Assembly (NCBI GenBank): GCA_900491605.1
Contig: UESW01004573.1
Span: 379,466-443,465 of the forward strand
DNA from: Calamus simplicifolius
Lineage: Eukaryota; Streptophyta; Magnoliopsida; Arecales; Arecaceae
DNA length: 64,000 nt
Reading direction: 5' to 3'
Shown here: one piece after another, positions 47,031-59,239 of the stretch
Numbering within the stretch: the first letter of the stretch is position 1
Layout of the letters: every line of letters begins with the position of its first letter
The notes under the pieces: generated by a model
Database searches by the model: none
Told to the model about the DNA's origin: nothing
What the model saw: only the letters and a program-made list of their open reading frames with translations
Translations under genes and position numbers: made by a program

Positions 47031-49517
47031 TTACAAAATTTCCAACAAGGAGAAAAACAAAAAGCTGCTAATGGGCATCCGAAGGGGGGCATCATCCTCA
47101 GGGACGTCGTCAGGCTGCAGCTCCTCGATATCTTCCAGGTCGTAAAGCTCCTGGACTTTCTTTTTACAATCTTGGAAGCCGGCGTCATAAGCTAGCGCCG
47201 CTGACTCGGCTACCTCGTCATCGAAGGCTGCGGATTTCTTATAATCCTCTATGACATTGGCCCCCTTCTTTTCCGCCTCGATGGCTCTTCTCTGGGCCTC
47301 CGCCACTACCGCCTCCAGATCCGCGATTTTAATTATGTGTTGGCGGGTGGCTTCCTTAGCCGCATTGGTCTCGGCGGAGGCAGAACTCAATTGAGTCTTT
47401 AGAACACATACCTCCTGCTCTGCTGCCATCAGTTTCTCTTCGGTCGCCACCAGCTTCTCCTCGGCCGCCATCAGCTTCTCCTCGGCCGCTTTTTGCTTTT
47501 CTTCTGCCACCTGAGCATTGTCCAGCTCATTGGCAGCGCGGCGCTGGGCAACTTCCAGCGCGTATTCAGCTTTTTCGGCTCTAAGCCGAATAACCTCTAC
47601 CTCACCCGTCAGGGTGGCCCGGGTGTCCTCTAGAGCCATCGCCGCCTTTTCTGCTCTGACTTGAAGGGAGACCATCTCCTCCCGCGCTTGTTCAATGGCG
47701 GTGTCGCTCAGAGTCCAGAGATCTTTAAGGGCGACAAGGGAGTTCAGGGCCTAAAAAAAAAAAAAAAAACATCCAGATATAAAGAAAGCAAAAGGGGAAA
47801 AGAAAAAGGACAATAATAGCACAAAAACTCACCCAGAGGTGCGCCACCGAGGCTTCACGAAAAAGGTAACACACCCCTGACCTCGGAGGTACTCTTGCAC
47901 CTCCGCCACTGAAGCTTCCTCTATGACCCGTGTAGCCCAGCGGCTATGGTTTGCCAGCATTGATTGGAAGGAGGGATCGATACTCCTCCCTTCCCTGGGC
48001 GTCGGACCTACCGAGGCTGATCCCGCCTCGGAGCCTGCCGCATCCGGCCCCTTAGCGGGCAAGGGCGCTTCAGCTGCCGCCCCCGTAGGGGGCAAGGCTG
48101 CGACTGGAGTTGCCGCTATTGCCGCCGGAGCCTTATCCGTTTCTTTAGGCGTGGGAGACGGCGTCTTCCCATCAGGAGATAAGTCAAGTAAAATAATTGG
48201 AGGAGCCGGAGCTGGAGATTCTTCCTCCGGCGGGCCTTGCTCCACCTCCTTGCCGGCCCTGGCCTTCGCCGCGTCTTCCATGACGGGTTCTTCGGCTTGG
48301 GGTTGGGCCGCCTCGCCTATGCGCACGGGCCCCACTGCTTTGGCTTCCTGAGCGTCGACCCCTTTAGTGTCGGCCCTTTTGGGGCCGCCCTTCTTCGAGA
48401 CCTTGGCACGTAGGGGCTTCACGACTATAGTTCCTCCGGTGTCGGCCACCCCAGCGTCGGTCTCTCTGCCACCAACCCTCCCGGCGTCGGCCCTCCTGGG
48501 AACCTTGGCGGCAGCCCTCCCTTCGGTAGGGGACACAGTCCCCGCGGCCTTCCTCTTCTTGGCGGCCACCTGCTTAAGCTTGTGCAAAGTCGGCGCCATC
48601 CCTACGCAAGCAAGGGATAGTTAAAAAAAAAAAAAAAAAAAGAAGGGAGAAGAACAGAGAAGAGAGGCGAGTGGACTAGTGCTCACCCCTCGAGGGAATT
48701 AAGCCGGCACGGTGAAGATTCTCCTCGGCTATCAGCTTATTACACTTAGGAATATCGGCAGTCAGGAGCTGCCCAAATGCCATCCGGTCTCGTGGAAGGA
48801 TGGAGGAGTCCCTGTTGGCGTCGATATTGGGTACCCCCAGCTTCCACGAACCCCGCTGACGTCCGCGAAGAAAAACTTGTCCTTCCACCCCTTAACGAGG
48901 AAGGAAGGCACAACCTAAGAATCCTATTGGATCTAGGAGTGAAAGACCACCACCCCGACTGTTTGCGCAGGGTATAGAAGCTGCGGAACAAGGAAATGCT
49001 AGCCTCTATACCCTGCAGATGGCAGAGTACTAAAAAACCAACAATAGTTCGGAAGGAGTTGGAACTAGTTGGGACGGGGTCAAGGAGTACCTATCTAGAA
49101 GATTAAGGATGAAGGGGTGAATCGGTAACCGAAGCCCGGCCTTAAAAAGGCCCCATACAAGGCAACCCTCCCGGAACGGGAAGAGGTTGCCCTGTCGTTA
49201 GGGGTGGGAGCGAACAGGTGAAGGTCCGGAGGGAAGCCGTACCTGGCCCTTAAGTTTGCGATGTCCTGGGCAGACATGGCCGACGCAGTCCCTTCGGGGG
49301 ACTCCTTGGTAACCCTAGAAGGGCCGGCAACCACCGGCCGGGTTCTAACGGAAGTTTGTCCGCCGGTCGGACGAATCCCGGTTGAGGGACGATCGACTGG
49401 TCGCGGCTCTGGTGAATGATCAGAAGATGAGGTGGACCATTGGATGGACTGGGATTCAGAAGACTGGGAAGAACCCCCCCAAGAACCGGAAATGGAGCAA
49501 GAAGGAGAAGAAGCCAT
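47031..49517 (-). CDS. Antisense gene of E3: gypsy-type transposon domain plus coiled coil, two introns
   Basis: Best-preserved of the three copies. Exon 1 (49517-48687) starts MASSPSCSIS in a good context (CCCATGG). It has a Ser/Pro-rich head, then ARYGFPPDLHLFAPTPNDRA, SGRVALYGAFLRPGFGYRF and FRSFYTLRKQSGWWSF of the gypsy-type transposon domain, and ends DIPKCNKLIAEENLHRAGLI. Intron 1 is 48686-48602 (GTGAGC ... GCGTAG). Exon 2 (48601-47833) is basic then Pro/Ala-rich (MAPTLHKLKQVAAKKRK). Intron 2 is 47832-47751 (GTGAGT ... T-rich, TTTAG). Exon 3 (47750-47031) is a long Ala/Glu/Lys coiled coil with near-repeats (AAEEKLMAAEEKLVATEEK), then EDYKKSAAFDDEVAESAALA and an acidic tail. Frame changes near 49090, 48900 and 47870 remain; some may be sequence errors. 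It lies between pol and the 3' LTR, on the opposite strand, so it needs its own promoter near the 3' LTR. Function unknown; a nuclear coiled-coil regulator is one guess. Confidence 0.8.
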
Positions 49518-49932
49518 GGGAACTAACCTGAGAAGAAAAACGCGAGCCAAAGACAGAGCACGGAGAAATGAACGAAAGACAGAAGCGCTGGCGGACTCAA
49601 AAGGGGGCAATGGCGGAAGAAATGGGGAAGATAGGAAGATAAGGGCAATCTGCCATCATGGCGCCATTTCGAAACATCCCCCTCACCGTCCGATCCAACC
49701 ACGCGTCCGTCTTCAGTTGGGAGACGTTTCGAAGACCTGCCAATACGATAAGCTCGAAAAGACCGGCAAAAGGGGGAGTCAACCTTATCACAATGATTCC
49801 GTCCGCCTTTTCGTAACGTTGCCCGAGGTAAATCCTCCCTAATCCCAACAAAGGCGAAATAATGATGCAGAAACCGGCCACCTAGAGGATATTCGCACCC
49901 CTTTCGCGGATAAATAAACGCTTACCCATCTC

Positions 49933-49948
49933 AGGGGCGGGGGGCATC
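49933..49948 (+). other. Polypurine tract of E3
   Basis: AGGGGCGGGGGGCATC immediately precedes the 3' LTR start TGATACGG. E2 shares the GGGGCATC junction. Confidence 0.85.
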
Positions 49949-50833
49949 TGATACGGTTGGCCGTTTCCCCTGGAGTATTATTATCTTCTGCACGATTTCC
50001 GAAAGCAATGATGTGACAACAAAACCCAAAGCCACCAGCATCGGTCTTCGGAACCGGCCTCCAGCGTCGGCCTATTGGGCCAGACAGCCAGCGTCGACCC
50101 TTGAGTCAGACAGCCAGCGTCGGCCTCTTGAGTCAGACAGCCAGCGTCGGCCTCTTGAGCCAGACAGCCAGCGTCGGCCTCAGCCAGACAACCAGCGTCG
50201 GCCTCTTGAGCCAGATAGCCAGCGTCGGCCTCTTGAGCCAGACAGCCAGCGTCGGCCTCCAGAGCCAGACAGCCAGTGTCGGCCACCATCGCCGGCCCCC
50301 GGCGTCGGCCTCCAGCGTCGGCCCCCAGTGTCGACCTTCATACGAGGATTAATCTTAGGCAACTGACCCCGCGATCTAAGGACTACTGCCGGATAGCTCG
50401 GGCGTGTCAGCCTTATCAGCAGTTACCGCTATAAGCGGCCCTTATCCAGCAACAGTCCAACAACCTATCGTTCGATGAAACATCACAACGGAACAGTTCC
50501 GACGGTTCCAACAGACCAAGGTATACGGATCCCCAACAGGTATAAAAGGAGGACCCGAGCTCCATGCAAGGGGACTCTCTTTTTCTCTCTCTCTAAAATA
50601 AAACTTGCTTTACAACAGTTCTGCAAAGATCATATACCTGTTCGACGACTCACTAATTTGGGCGTCGGAGGGTCCCCGCCGGAACTACCGGTCCGGGACT
50701 TTTTGCAGGCTCTTGGAGGAAAACGGCGGCCTTTTCCAATAGACCAAGGCTCTTGAAGGAAGACGACGGCCCTTCTACGCACCCAGTGATTCCAGCCTGC
50801 CCAACGTTCATCATACGTGAGTCGGCCGCAACA
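49949..50833 (+). repeat. 3' LTR of E3 (885 bp)
   Basis: Pairs with the 5' LTR but lacks about 140 bp of repeat-rich sequence. The 27-bp minisatellite occupies 50060-50310; the TATA box is at 50541-50548. Ends CCGCAACA, then TTTTTATTGCG, with no match to the left flank. Confidence 0.93.
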
Positions 50834-52303
50834 TTTTTATTGCGTTCTATTAAAATAAAGAGAAAAATAAAAGCAAAGTAAAAAAACCTACGAATATTGA
50901 AGCAAATGATATCCCTTACGTTTTTTTCATCTATTCTTTTATGAGTATTTTTTTAATAAAATAGAAAAAAATATTTTCTCACTTATCAAATATACATTTT
51001 TACATATTTGAAAATAGAAAATAGAAATTATTTTCAAAAAAAAAAAAAAAAATGAAAATGAAAAACAAAATGCAGTCCTAGATTCTACGCCTGAGAAATT
51101 CTCTGCTGAAATTCTTGTCTTCCGTGCTGGTGTCATGGACAGGCATATATACAACTGAGTTCTCCACCTGATAACCCAGCATTGGTAATTTATTGCTCCT
51201 AAAAAAACCCTTTAAACTGAAAATACTGAGAAAAAAAAAATTTACTGCGAGAGAGAAACTATGATTTCATATCAATGATCTCTCGGTGTGCCTGACTCTT
51301 ATGATGAAAATAACATCATTTTCACTGCATAAAGTTTGAGGCTGTTTCCAAATGTAAGAATCTATAATGGATGTTAACTACATCAACTGATGGGAATTAA
51401 TCACATCTAATATAAAGTTCTTTCCAGATTCCATATTTTCTTCCAACAATCACATTTCCATTATCCAGCCGAGCTTGTTATTTGCAAAACAAGCGCATGA
51501 TGCTTGGCTGGCCCAAAAAGATACAATACCTGTGGGCCGTGGCGGACTAACTCTGTTTAGAAGAACGAGAAAGTCTTAGTACATTACTCTTGATGCAGCT
51601 TGGCCTGCACCGAATACAATAATTTATTCATGCACAGACCCGCACCGTAAGCCCTGCCCGTAGGAGATATATCATTACGCTCGATGCAGGCATGACCTAC
51701 ATTTGAGGGACAGGGTCCAGATCAACATTAAATTGTGACACAGTAGGAGTAAGCCATAAAGCCTCCTTTTATTATTGTCGTCTGCTTTTAATTCTTATGA
51801 TGACTGTTTTGGGGAATTATATTGGGTAATTATATCAGGAAAAACAGAGAGATATAGAAACTGTTCTTACTGCTGATTGCTTTAGGATATTAGTGCAGTG
51901 TAAGTGGATGACTGAAGCGTTGTCCGCATCACAACATTTCTTTTCCGATAACTTCTGAGCCGGGTGTGTCATTGAATCAGGTCGTGCCAAGGCTCTGTTC
52001 GAGAGAATGTTGCAAAGATAAAACCCAAGCACTTGGCCCGGCCTGAAGTTGTCGGGCTGAGCCCGTCCAGATATTTGGACTCCTTTTTGCCGAAACAGAG
52101 CCCAATAGAGGCTTGTAACGTTGGACTTCCAAGAAGAGTTCAGGGCCAGCGGGGCCTTAAGACCTGAAATATTGGCCTTGTACGCTTGCATCTTAAGACT
52201 TGGAAAGTAGCCGGCTCATATGCCGGCGACTGAGAGTGCTTGCTTTCCTGTTGTTTGGGAAGGAAACAAGTGGCCTGTGCCATATTGTTAATCTTATAGA
52301 TGC
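50834..52303. other. Intergenic DNA, no gene recognised
   Basis: AT-rich unique DNA with an A run at 51034-51051. The 118-codon minus-strand frame at 51835-52191 shows no domain or codon-use signal I recognise. This is the DNA between E3 and E4. Confidence 0.6.
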
Positions 52304-53691
52304 TGACGTGGCTGATGTAACTACGAGACAATTATGATAAAATTTAAATTTTAAGGCCCCATCCCGGTATCTCTGAATCGGCCAAGTCGGCCCGACCTTC
52401 CCTGGTCGACCCCGCTCGGACCCCGCATCTCCAAGTCGGCCAAGTCAGCTCCGACCTTCCCTGGTCGGCTCCGCTCAGCCCCGGCATCTCCGAATCGGCC
52501 AAGTCAGCCCCGACCTTCCTTGGTCGGTCCCGCTCGGCCCCGACATCTCCGAATCGGCCAAGTCGGCCCCGACCTTCCCTGGTCGCCCCGCTCGGCCCCG
52601 GCGTCTCCAAGTCGGCCAAGTCGGCCCCGACCTTCCCTGGTCGGCCCCGCTCGGCCCCGACATCTCCGAATCGGCCAAGTCGGCCCCGACCTTCCCTGGT
52701 CGGCCCCGCTCGGCCCCGGCGTCTCCAAGTCGGCCAAGTCGGCCCCGACCTTCCCTGGTTGGCCCCGCTCGGCCCCGGCATCTCCGAATCGGCCAAGTCG
52801 GCCCCGACCTTCCCTGGTCGGCCCCGCTCGGCCCCGGCGTCTCCAAGTCGGCCAAGTCGGCCCCGACCTTCCCTGGTTGGCCCCGCTCGGCCACGGCATC
52901 TCCGAATCGGCCAAATCGGCCCCGACCTTCCCTGGTCGGCCCCGCTCGGCCCCGGCGTCTCCAAGTCGGCCAAGTCGGCCCCGACCTTCCCTAGTTGGCC
53001 CTCTCGGCCCCAGCATCTCCAAGTCGGCCCCGACCTTCCCTGGTCGGCTCCGCTCTGGCATCTTCAGGTCAGCCGAGTCGGCCCTGCTCGGCCTCGGCAC
53101 CCTCCGAGGGGTCAAGGCTGTCTCAGGTCGGCCCTAGAGCGGTCCTGGCTGTTCGCGCCGCCGTCCTTCTGACGCGCGCCGCCTGGCATCCCCAGGCCCA
53201 ACTATCCACTGGCCACGCCGCTGATGGGACTGGACCTAACTACCTGTCAGCCCCACTGACCGATAGGACGTAGCTCACCAACCGTCATTTTTTTCTCTCC
53301 GATGGGACAGGACCCACCGACCAGCCCAAATTCACGCAACCCCACAAACCCCACGGACATTCCTTTCTTACGGAACTCCACGTGGTTGTGCAGGTATCAA
53401 CCCCCTATAAAAGGGTAAGTTCACTAAAAAATAAGGTACGCAAATTCATACACTCGCTACCCTGATACCCAGAAAGGGATTCCCCTCTTTCGGAGGACTC
53501 ATTTTTTCTCCCCAGAGCTCGTCTGAGCTCTCCCTAAGCGGTGACCCCGGTTACTGACTTGAGCGTCGGAGGGTCCCACCGGAGCATCCCTCCGATCTTG
53601 GGACTTTTTGTAGGCCATCCGATCAGGCATGGAACCGCATATTAAGCAGCTCTCTTCTCCTAACGTTCAAGATCGGTGATAGGAGTCATCA
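52304..53691 (+). repeat. 5' LTR of E4 (1,388 bp) with 59-bp minisatellite
   Basis: Starts TGACGTGGCTGATG, ends GTCATCA before the primer site. About 52370-53060 holds some eleven copies of a 59-bp unit (CCGACCTTCCCTGGTCGGCC core, plus AAGTCGGCCAAGTCGGCC). Open frames of up to 209 codons on both strands are products of this repeat. The TATA box is at 53406. Confidence 0.92.
53406..53413 (+). promoter_or_regulatory. TATA box of the E4 5' LTR
   Basis: TATAAAAG after CCCCC, about 285 bp before the LTR end, the same placement as in E3. Confidence 0.8.
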
Positions 53692-53694
53692 GAT

Positions 53695-53712
53695 TGGCAC
53701 GCCAGGAAGGGG
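53695..53712 (+). other. Primer-binding region of E4
   Basis: TGGCACGCCAGGAAGGGG after a three-base spacer; the same site as in E3 with one G-to-A change that breaks the TGGCGCGCCA palindrome. Confidence 0.7.
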
Positions 53713-53775
53713 TGAGACAAGCAAAGAAGGCCCAAACCCTACAGTATACTTCTCTTTTCTCTCCCTCTCCCAACA

Positions 53776-56700
53776 ATGGTGATGACACGAGCTCAGGATG
53801 CCTCAGTCAGCCATCCCGGGGCATCTTCCCCCGACTAAACAGCAGGAGACCAACCTACCTGTCATTGATCCTCCCGTCATTTCCCCTCAACCAGAAGCGG
53901 TTGCCTTGGCTACGGAGTAGCTGACAACCCTCACTCGGCAAGTTCAGACCCTCACTGCCATAGTCCATGGACTTCAGCAGCAGCAGTCCGTGGCCACCCG
54001 ACATCAGACCGCTCCCCCTACAAGTCAACAGTCTGCAAGGGGAGGTTCTCCTCAATGAGAGGCCGGTCGTCGCCAGCTTCTCCAAGGAAGCCTCGCTGTG
54101 AGTCCCTCAAGCGGCCGCGATCTCCAGATTGTGGCCCGAGCAAGTTTCCTCCAGAGCCGCACTGCTAGGAGGAATCAAAGCAGAAATCCCATCTTCCGTG
54201 TCCTTCTCCTTTTCTTCATCTTCCTCTTCTTCATCCTCTGAGCCGTCTCGGAGGGCCCCGACAATCAACCGCCAGGCGGAGGAGCGCCTGGATGAGTACA
54301 ACCGGCGACTAGACGAGCTCACCAGGAAGGTCAACAACCAACCGGAGGAGGAGTATGACACCCGTCCTCCTTACACTCGTCGGATTCTGGAGGAGCCCGT
54401 CCCCTCTAGATTCGATTTCCCCAGATAGATCCATACGATGGTACGACAGATCCTCTCGACCACCTCGAGAGCTACAAGGCCATGATGCAAGTCTAGGGTG
54501 CGTCAGATGCCCTTCTCTACAAAGCTTTCCCTGCTACTCTGCGGAAGGCTGCTCGCGCTTGGCACTCGCGCCTGTCCCCCCATAGCATCGACTCCTTTCG
54601 GGAGCTGGAAAAGGCCTTTTTGGCACATTTTGATGCCTGCTGGAGAATCCCGAGGATCGCGAATAGCCTCTTCTCCGTGCGCCAGAAGGAGGGAGAATCG
54701 CTGCGGGACTTCGTGTCCCGGTTCAAAACCGCCACCCTTGAAGTTTACTATCTGGACGATGCGGTGGCAACGCTGGCGCTGAAACGGGGACTCCTCCCGT
54801 CCCGCTTCACCTTTTCTCTGGACAAGAAGCCCCGAGTTCCTACTCTGACCTTCTCCTCCGGGCCCAGAAATACATCCGTGCGGATGAGGCCGACCTCACC
54901 CGCCGAGAATCATCAAGGAGCTCCAACCGCAAGCCTGCTCGCCCTGAGCCGAGCAGGCCCTCTTGCCACCGGCGGCCTGACCCGCCTCGCCGATCCGACA
55001 ACAAGCGTTGAAGCCCCGTCCCCGACGAGAGCAAGCTCACGCCTCTCCTCGCCCCTCGATCCCACATCCTGATGGAAATCGAGGGCGAGCCTTATCTCCA
55101 GCGCCCTCCTCCTATGAAGAAGGGTCCTCCCCGCGACAAGAGCCGTTATTGCCGATTCCATCGAGACTACGGGCACGACATCGACAGCTGCTTCAGCTTG
55201 AAGCGTGCTATTGAGGAGCTCATCCAGAGGGGCTACCTCGGCAAATATGTCCAGAAGGGGCCACAACCGCTGCCGGCACTCATGGGACCCCCACCTGCTC
55301 AGGCCGCTGTCGACAACACCCCCATCGAGCGGACAGTTGGAATGGTGTCTTGGGGAGCGGCTTCCTCATCCAAGCGGCCAAGAGGGGAGGACGCACTGGG
55401 TAATGTAGTTCTCGGGGGGGGGGGGGGGGGACCGGTGAATTTTGAGAATGTAAACAATAAAGGCATCGCCGTCTCTATGCGATCGCCAAGCACCCTGTAA
55501 AAAGGATATTGGTTGATAGTGGCAGCTCAGCTGACATCCTCACTTATGACGCTTTTGTTCGGATGGAATTATCTCTAGACTCTCTCCAGCCTGTAGCAAC
55601 CCCGTTGGTCGGATTCACCGGGGATTCGGTAAGGGTTGAGGGCGAGATTTCTTTGCCCGTGACAGCCGGAACACCGCCATGCCAAAGCACAGTGATCATG
55701 AAGTTCTTGGTTGTGCGGTCCCCTTGGTATACAACGCTATTCTCGAGTGCCCAGGCTTAAATCTATTGGATGTGATTATCTCCACCCGATGCCTGCTGGT
55801 GCAGTTCCCTACTAGCGGAGGTGTTGGGGAGATGAAAGGCGAGATCGGTTCAGTTCTGCCCTGCTATCACACGGCGTCAAGCCCCTTGGAGGCCTAGCCG
55901 GTCCAAGAGGCACCTGACCCTAGGGAGTCCGACAGGAGAGGGGAGCCGGCCGAGCACCTCTTGACCTTTCCCCTCGGGACGATCCGGCGAAGACCGTGCG
56001 CATCGGCAGACTCCTCCCCCCGGAGGATCGCTATCGCCTCTTGACCTTCCTGCGGGCCAACTCAGACGTTTTTGCTTGGTTAGTGTCTGACATGCCCGGC
56101 ATTCCTCCAGAAGTAATCACCCACAAGCTCAACATCGATCCGAAGCACCGTCCAATCCTCCAGAGGAAGAGGAGCTTCGTTCCCGAGCGACAAAAGGCCA
56201 TCGATGAGAGGTTAACAAACTGCTCAGTGCCGGCCACATCCGAGAGGCGCATTACCCTAGTTGGCTAGCCAACGTGGTCATGGTGCGAAAGGCAAACGGG
56301 AGCTGGAGAATTTGCATCAACTTCACCGACCTCAACAAGGCGTGTTCGAAAGACAGTTTTCCCCTGCCAAGGATAGACCAGCTGGTAGATTCCACCTCCG
56401 GCCACGAGCTCCTCAGCTTCATGGATGCCTTCTCCGGATACAATCAGATAAGGATGGACCCCAGTGATGTTGAGCACACATCCTTTGTGACAGAAAAGGG
56501 GATTTATTGCTACAAAGTGATGCCCTTCGGTCTCAAGAACGCGGGGGCGACCTATCAAAGATTGATGAACAGGGTGTTTCAGGATGAGCTAGGTCGGAAC
56601 ATGGAAGTCTACGTGGATGACATGCTGACCAAGAGCATCCGCACTTTGATCATGTCTCTGATCTAGAGGAAACTTTTAGCAACCTCCACCGCTTTCCAGG

Positions 56701-59157
56701 TCAAGCTGAATCCCAAGAAATGAACCTTTGGAGTCACGACGGGCAAGTTCCTAGGTTTTATGGTGACTCAGCGGGGGATCGAAGCAAACCCAAGAAAATC
56801 AGCGCTATCCTGACATGAGACCACCATCCAGCAAGAAGGAAGTACAGTGACTAACTGGGAGGGTGGCGGCTTTAAGTCGTTTCCTCTCTAGATCAACCGA
56901 GAGGTGCTTGCCCTTCTTCAAGGCCCTGCGGAAAGTAAACAGCTTCGAGTGGATGGATGACTGCCAGAAAGCCTTCGATGACCTGAAGGCGTTTCTGTCT
57001 TCTCCTCCGCTCCTATCCAAACCAAGGGACGAGGAAAGTCTCTTCCTCTACCTAGCTGCTTCTTCGGAGGCCATTAGCTCAGTCTTGGGTGTCTCGACGC
57101 TGATAGAACCCAAAATTTTATTACATGAGCAAGGTGCTCACGGCGCAGAAGTCAGGTACTCCAAGATAGAAAAAATCATCTTCACTCTGATCATCTCCGC
57201 TCGCGTCTCCGCCCTTATTTTCAAGCTCATCCCATAGTGGTGCTCACGGACGAGCCCCTCCGAGCCATTCTGGCTCGTCCAGACACCTCAGGCCGACTCG
57301 CCAAGTGGGCCATCAAGCTAGGAGAGTTTGACCTCTCCTTCCAAGCGCAGCCGGCCTTGAAGTCCCAAGTCCTGGCCGATTTCCTAGTCGAGTGCACTTG
57401 GGCGGATGAGGAGACCAGGGAGGTTTCGTGGAACAGCCGAGCCCGGCCAAGTAGCGATGGAGAAACCTGGATCCTCCATGTAGACGGCGCGTCAAACTCT
57501 CAGGGAAGCGGTGCCGGTCTCATTCTCACCGGACTGGGTGGAGAGAAAGCAGAATGCGCCCTACGGTTTCTATTCAAAGCCACCAATAACCAGGCCGAGG
57601 CCTTGTTGGCAGGATTAAGGCTGGCCCAAGAATTTGGAATAAGGCGTCTCAGAGCTTTCACCGACTCGCAACTCATCTTCGGACAAATCAACGGAGAGTA
57701 CCAGGCACGTGACCCTGCTATGACTCAATACCTGGGCAAGGTTCGGCTCTTGGTCTCTCCGTTAGCTTATTTCAGCATTAGTTACATTCCCCGGAGTGAG
57801 AATGCCAAGGCCGACATTCTTTCCCGCTGGCTACCACCGCCTACGGCATCACAAGAGACGCCTACATTGAGTACTTAGAAAGGCCCAGCATAGAAGATGG
57901 CGAGGAAGTCCTCCCGCTCACCCAAGAGCCTACATGGATGGATGCCTATGTCCGCTATCTCACTAACGGCACCCTCCCCGATGATCGCAATGAAGCCAAG
58001 CTACTCAGGTGGAGGGCTTCCAAATTCGTCCTCCTAGACGGACGTCTATACAGGAGGTCATTCTCCTACCCCTGCTCAGATGTGTAGGACCTGCCGATGC
58101 CGACTACATCCTTAGAGAAATCCATGAAGGCATTTGCAGAAATCACCTGGGGGCAGGTCCCTGGCCCAGAAGGCCCTTCGGTAGGGATACTTCTGGCTTA
58201 CCATGAGGGAGGACGCTGCCAAACTAGTTCAGAAGTGCGATGGTTGCCAGCGCCACGCACACATCCAACACCAACCGTCTACCCTGCTCAACCCGCTCTC
58301 AGCCCCCTGGCCCTTCGCCCAGTGGGGAATGGACATCCTTGGGCCATTCCCCCAGCTTCGGGACAGCGGAGATTCTTGCTAGTAGCCATCGACTATTTCA
58401 CCAAGTGGGTCGAGGTCGAGGCGCTGGCTAAGATCACCGAGAGTAAAGTCAAAGCCTTCTTCTGAAGTCGATTATATGCCGCTTTGGCCTACCACGCACC
58501 CTCGTCACGGACAATGGTCTCCAGTTCAACAATGAAGCATTCAAGACTTTCTGTGGCGAGCTAGGCATTCACTATCGATTCACCTCTGTCGGCCACCCCC
58601 AGACCAATGGGGAGGCCGAGGTCATGAACCGCACCATTCTCAGAGGGCTCAAGACTCGGCTAGATGGATCAAAAGGTCGATGGGTGGAGGAACTCCCCAG
58701 TGTGATATGGGCTTACCATACGACCCCCAGAGCCCCGACAGGTGAGACCTCCTTCAGTCTCGTCTTCGGATCCGAAGCCGTCATCCCTATTGAGATCGGA
58801 CTGCCCAGTCACGCATGGAGTCCTTCGAGGAAGATAATTCCACATTGATAAGAGCCAACTTAGACTTTATCGACGAAGCACATGACCGGGCAAGGCTACG
58901 TATGGCGACTTTCCATCAGCGGGCAGCCAAGTACTACAACTCCCGAGTTCGTCCAAAGGTCTTTCGCCATGGAGATCTGGTTTTAAGAAAGGCTGAGGTA
59001 TCTAAGCCTACGGAGGGGGGCAAACTATCCCCCAACTGGGAGGGTCCTTACCGTATCACCAAGACACTTACCAGGGGCATACAGACTAGAAGAGCTCAAC
59101 GGACAACCCATTCCGCGTACCTGGAATGCGGATAATCTCTGCCGATATTATCAATGA
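53776..59157 (+). pseudogene. E4 gag-pol (Tat), many frame breaks and stops
   Basis: The ATG at 53776 begins MVMTRAQDAS, as in E3. Recognisable in order: Gag (54620-54840, SLRDFVSRFKTATLEVYYL), knuckle-like CRFHRDYGHDIDSC (about 55150), protease LVDSGSSADI (Asp codon 55515), reverse transcriptase (56274-56666, with YVDD near 56611), RNase H (56863-57330), archaeal-type RNase H (HVDGASNSQGSGAG near 57480), integrase (58097-58850) and the tail ending in NADNLCRYYQ at 59157. Stops include TAG at 53918 and 54494. Frame changes occur near 55975, 56215, 56690-56810, 57110, 58060 and 58460, several in G or C runs. A G run of about 17 bases sits at 55414-55430. Protease and reverse transcriptase motifs survive; the whole cannot be translated. 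Confidence 0.9.
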
Positions 59158-59239
59158 TGTATCCCCAGAATACGAGCAATAAAAGGGTCCCTTCCAATGC
59201 CACAGCCCGCTCTCCCTTGCATTCAAGGACCAAATCTCG

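Larger units (their letters stand above)
38926..50833 (+). mobile_element. Tat-lineage Ty3/Gypsy retrotransposon E3 (plus strand)
   Basis: An 11.9-kb element: 5' LTR 38926-39951, primer site 39955, gag-pol 40029-45520, tandem array 45600-46790, antisense gene 49517-47031, polypurine tract 49933-49948, 3' LTR 49949-50833. Gag-pol is nearly intact. The flanking 5-mers are GATAT on the left and TTTTT on the right, so no target duplication is seen; recombination between elements or an assembly join is possible. Confidence 0.92.

Noticed and set aside
51835..52191. 118-codon minus-strand open frame
   Set aside because: No recognisable domain, splice signal or promoter; its C-terminal part is low-complexity. 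Chance frame is the simplest reading.
52344..53172. Open frames of 130-209 codons on both strands in the E4 LTR
   Set aside because: Products of the 59-bp LTR minisatellite, not genes.
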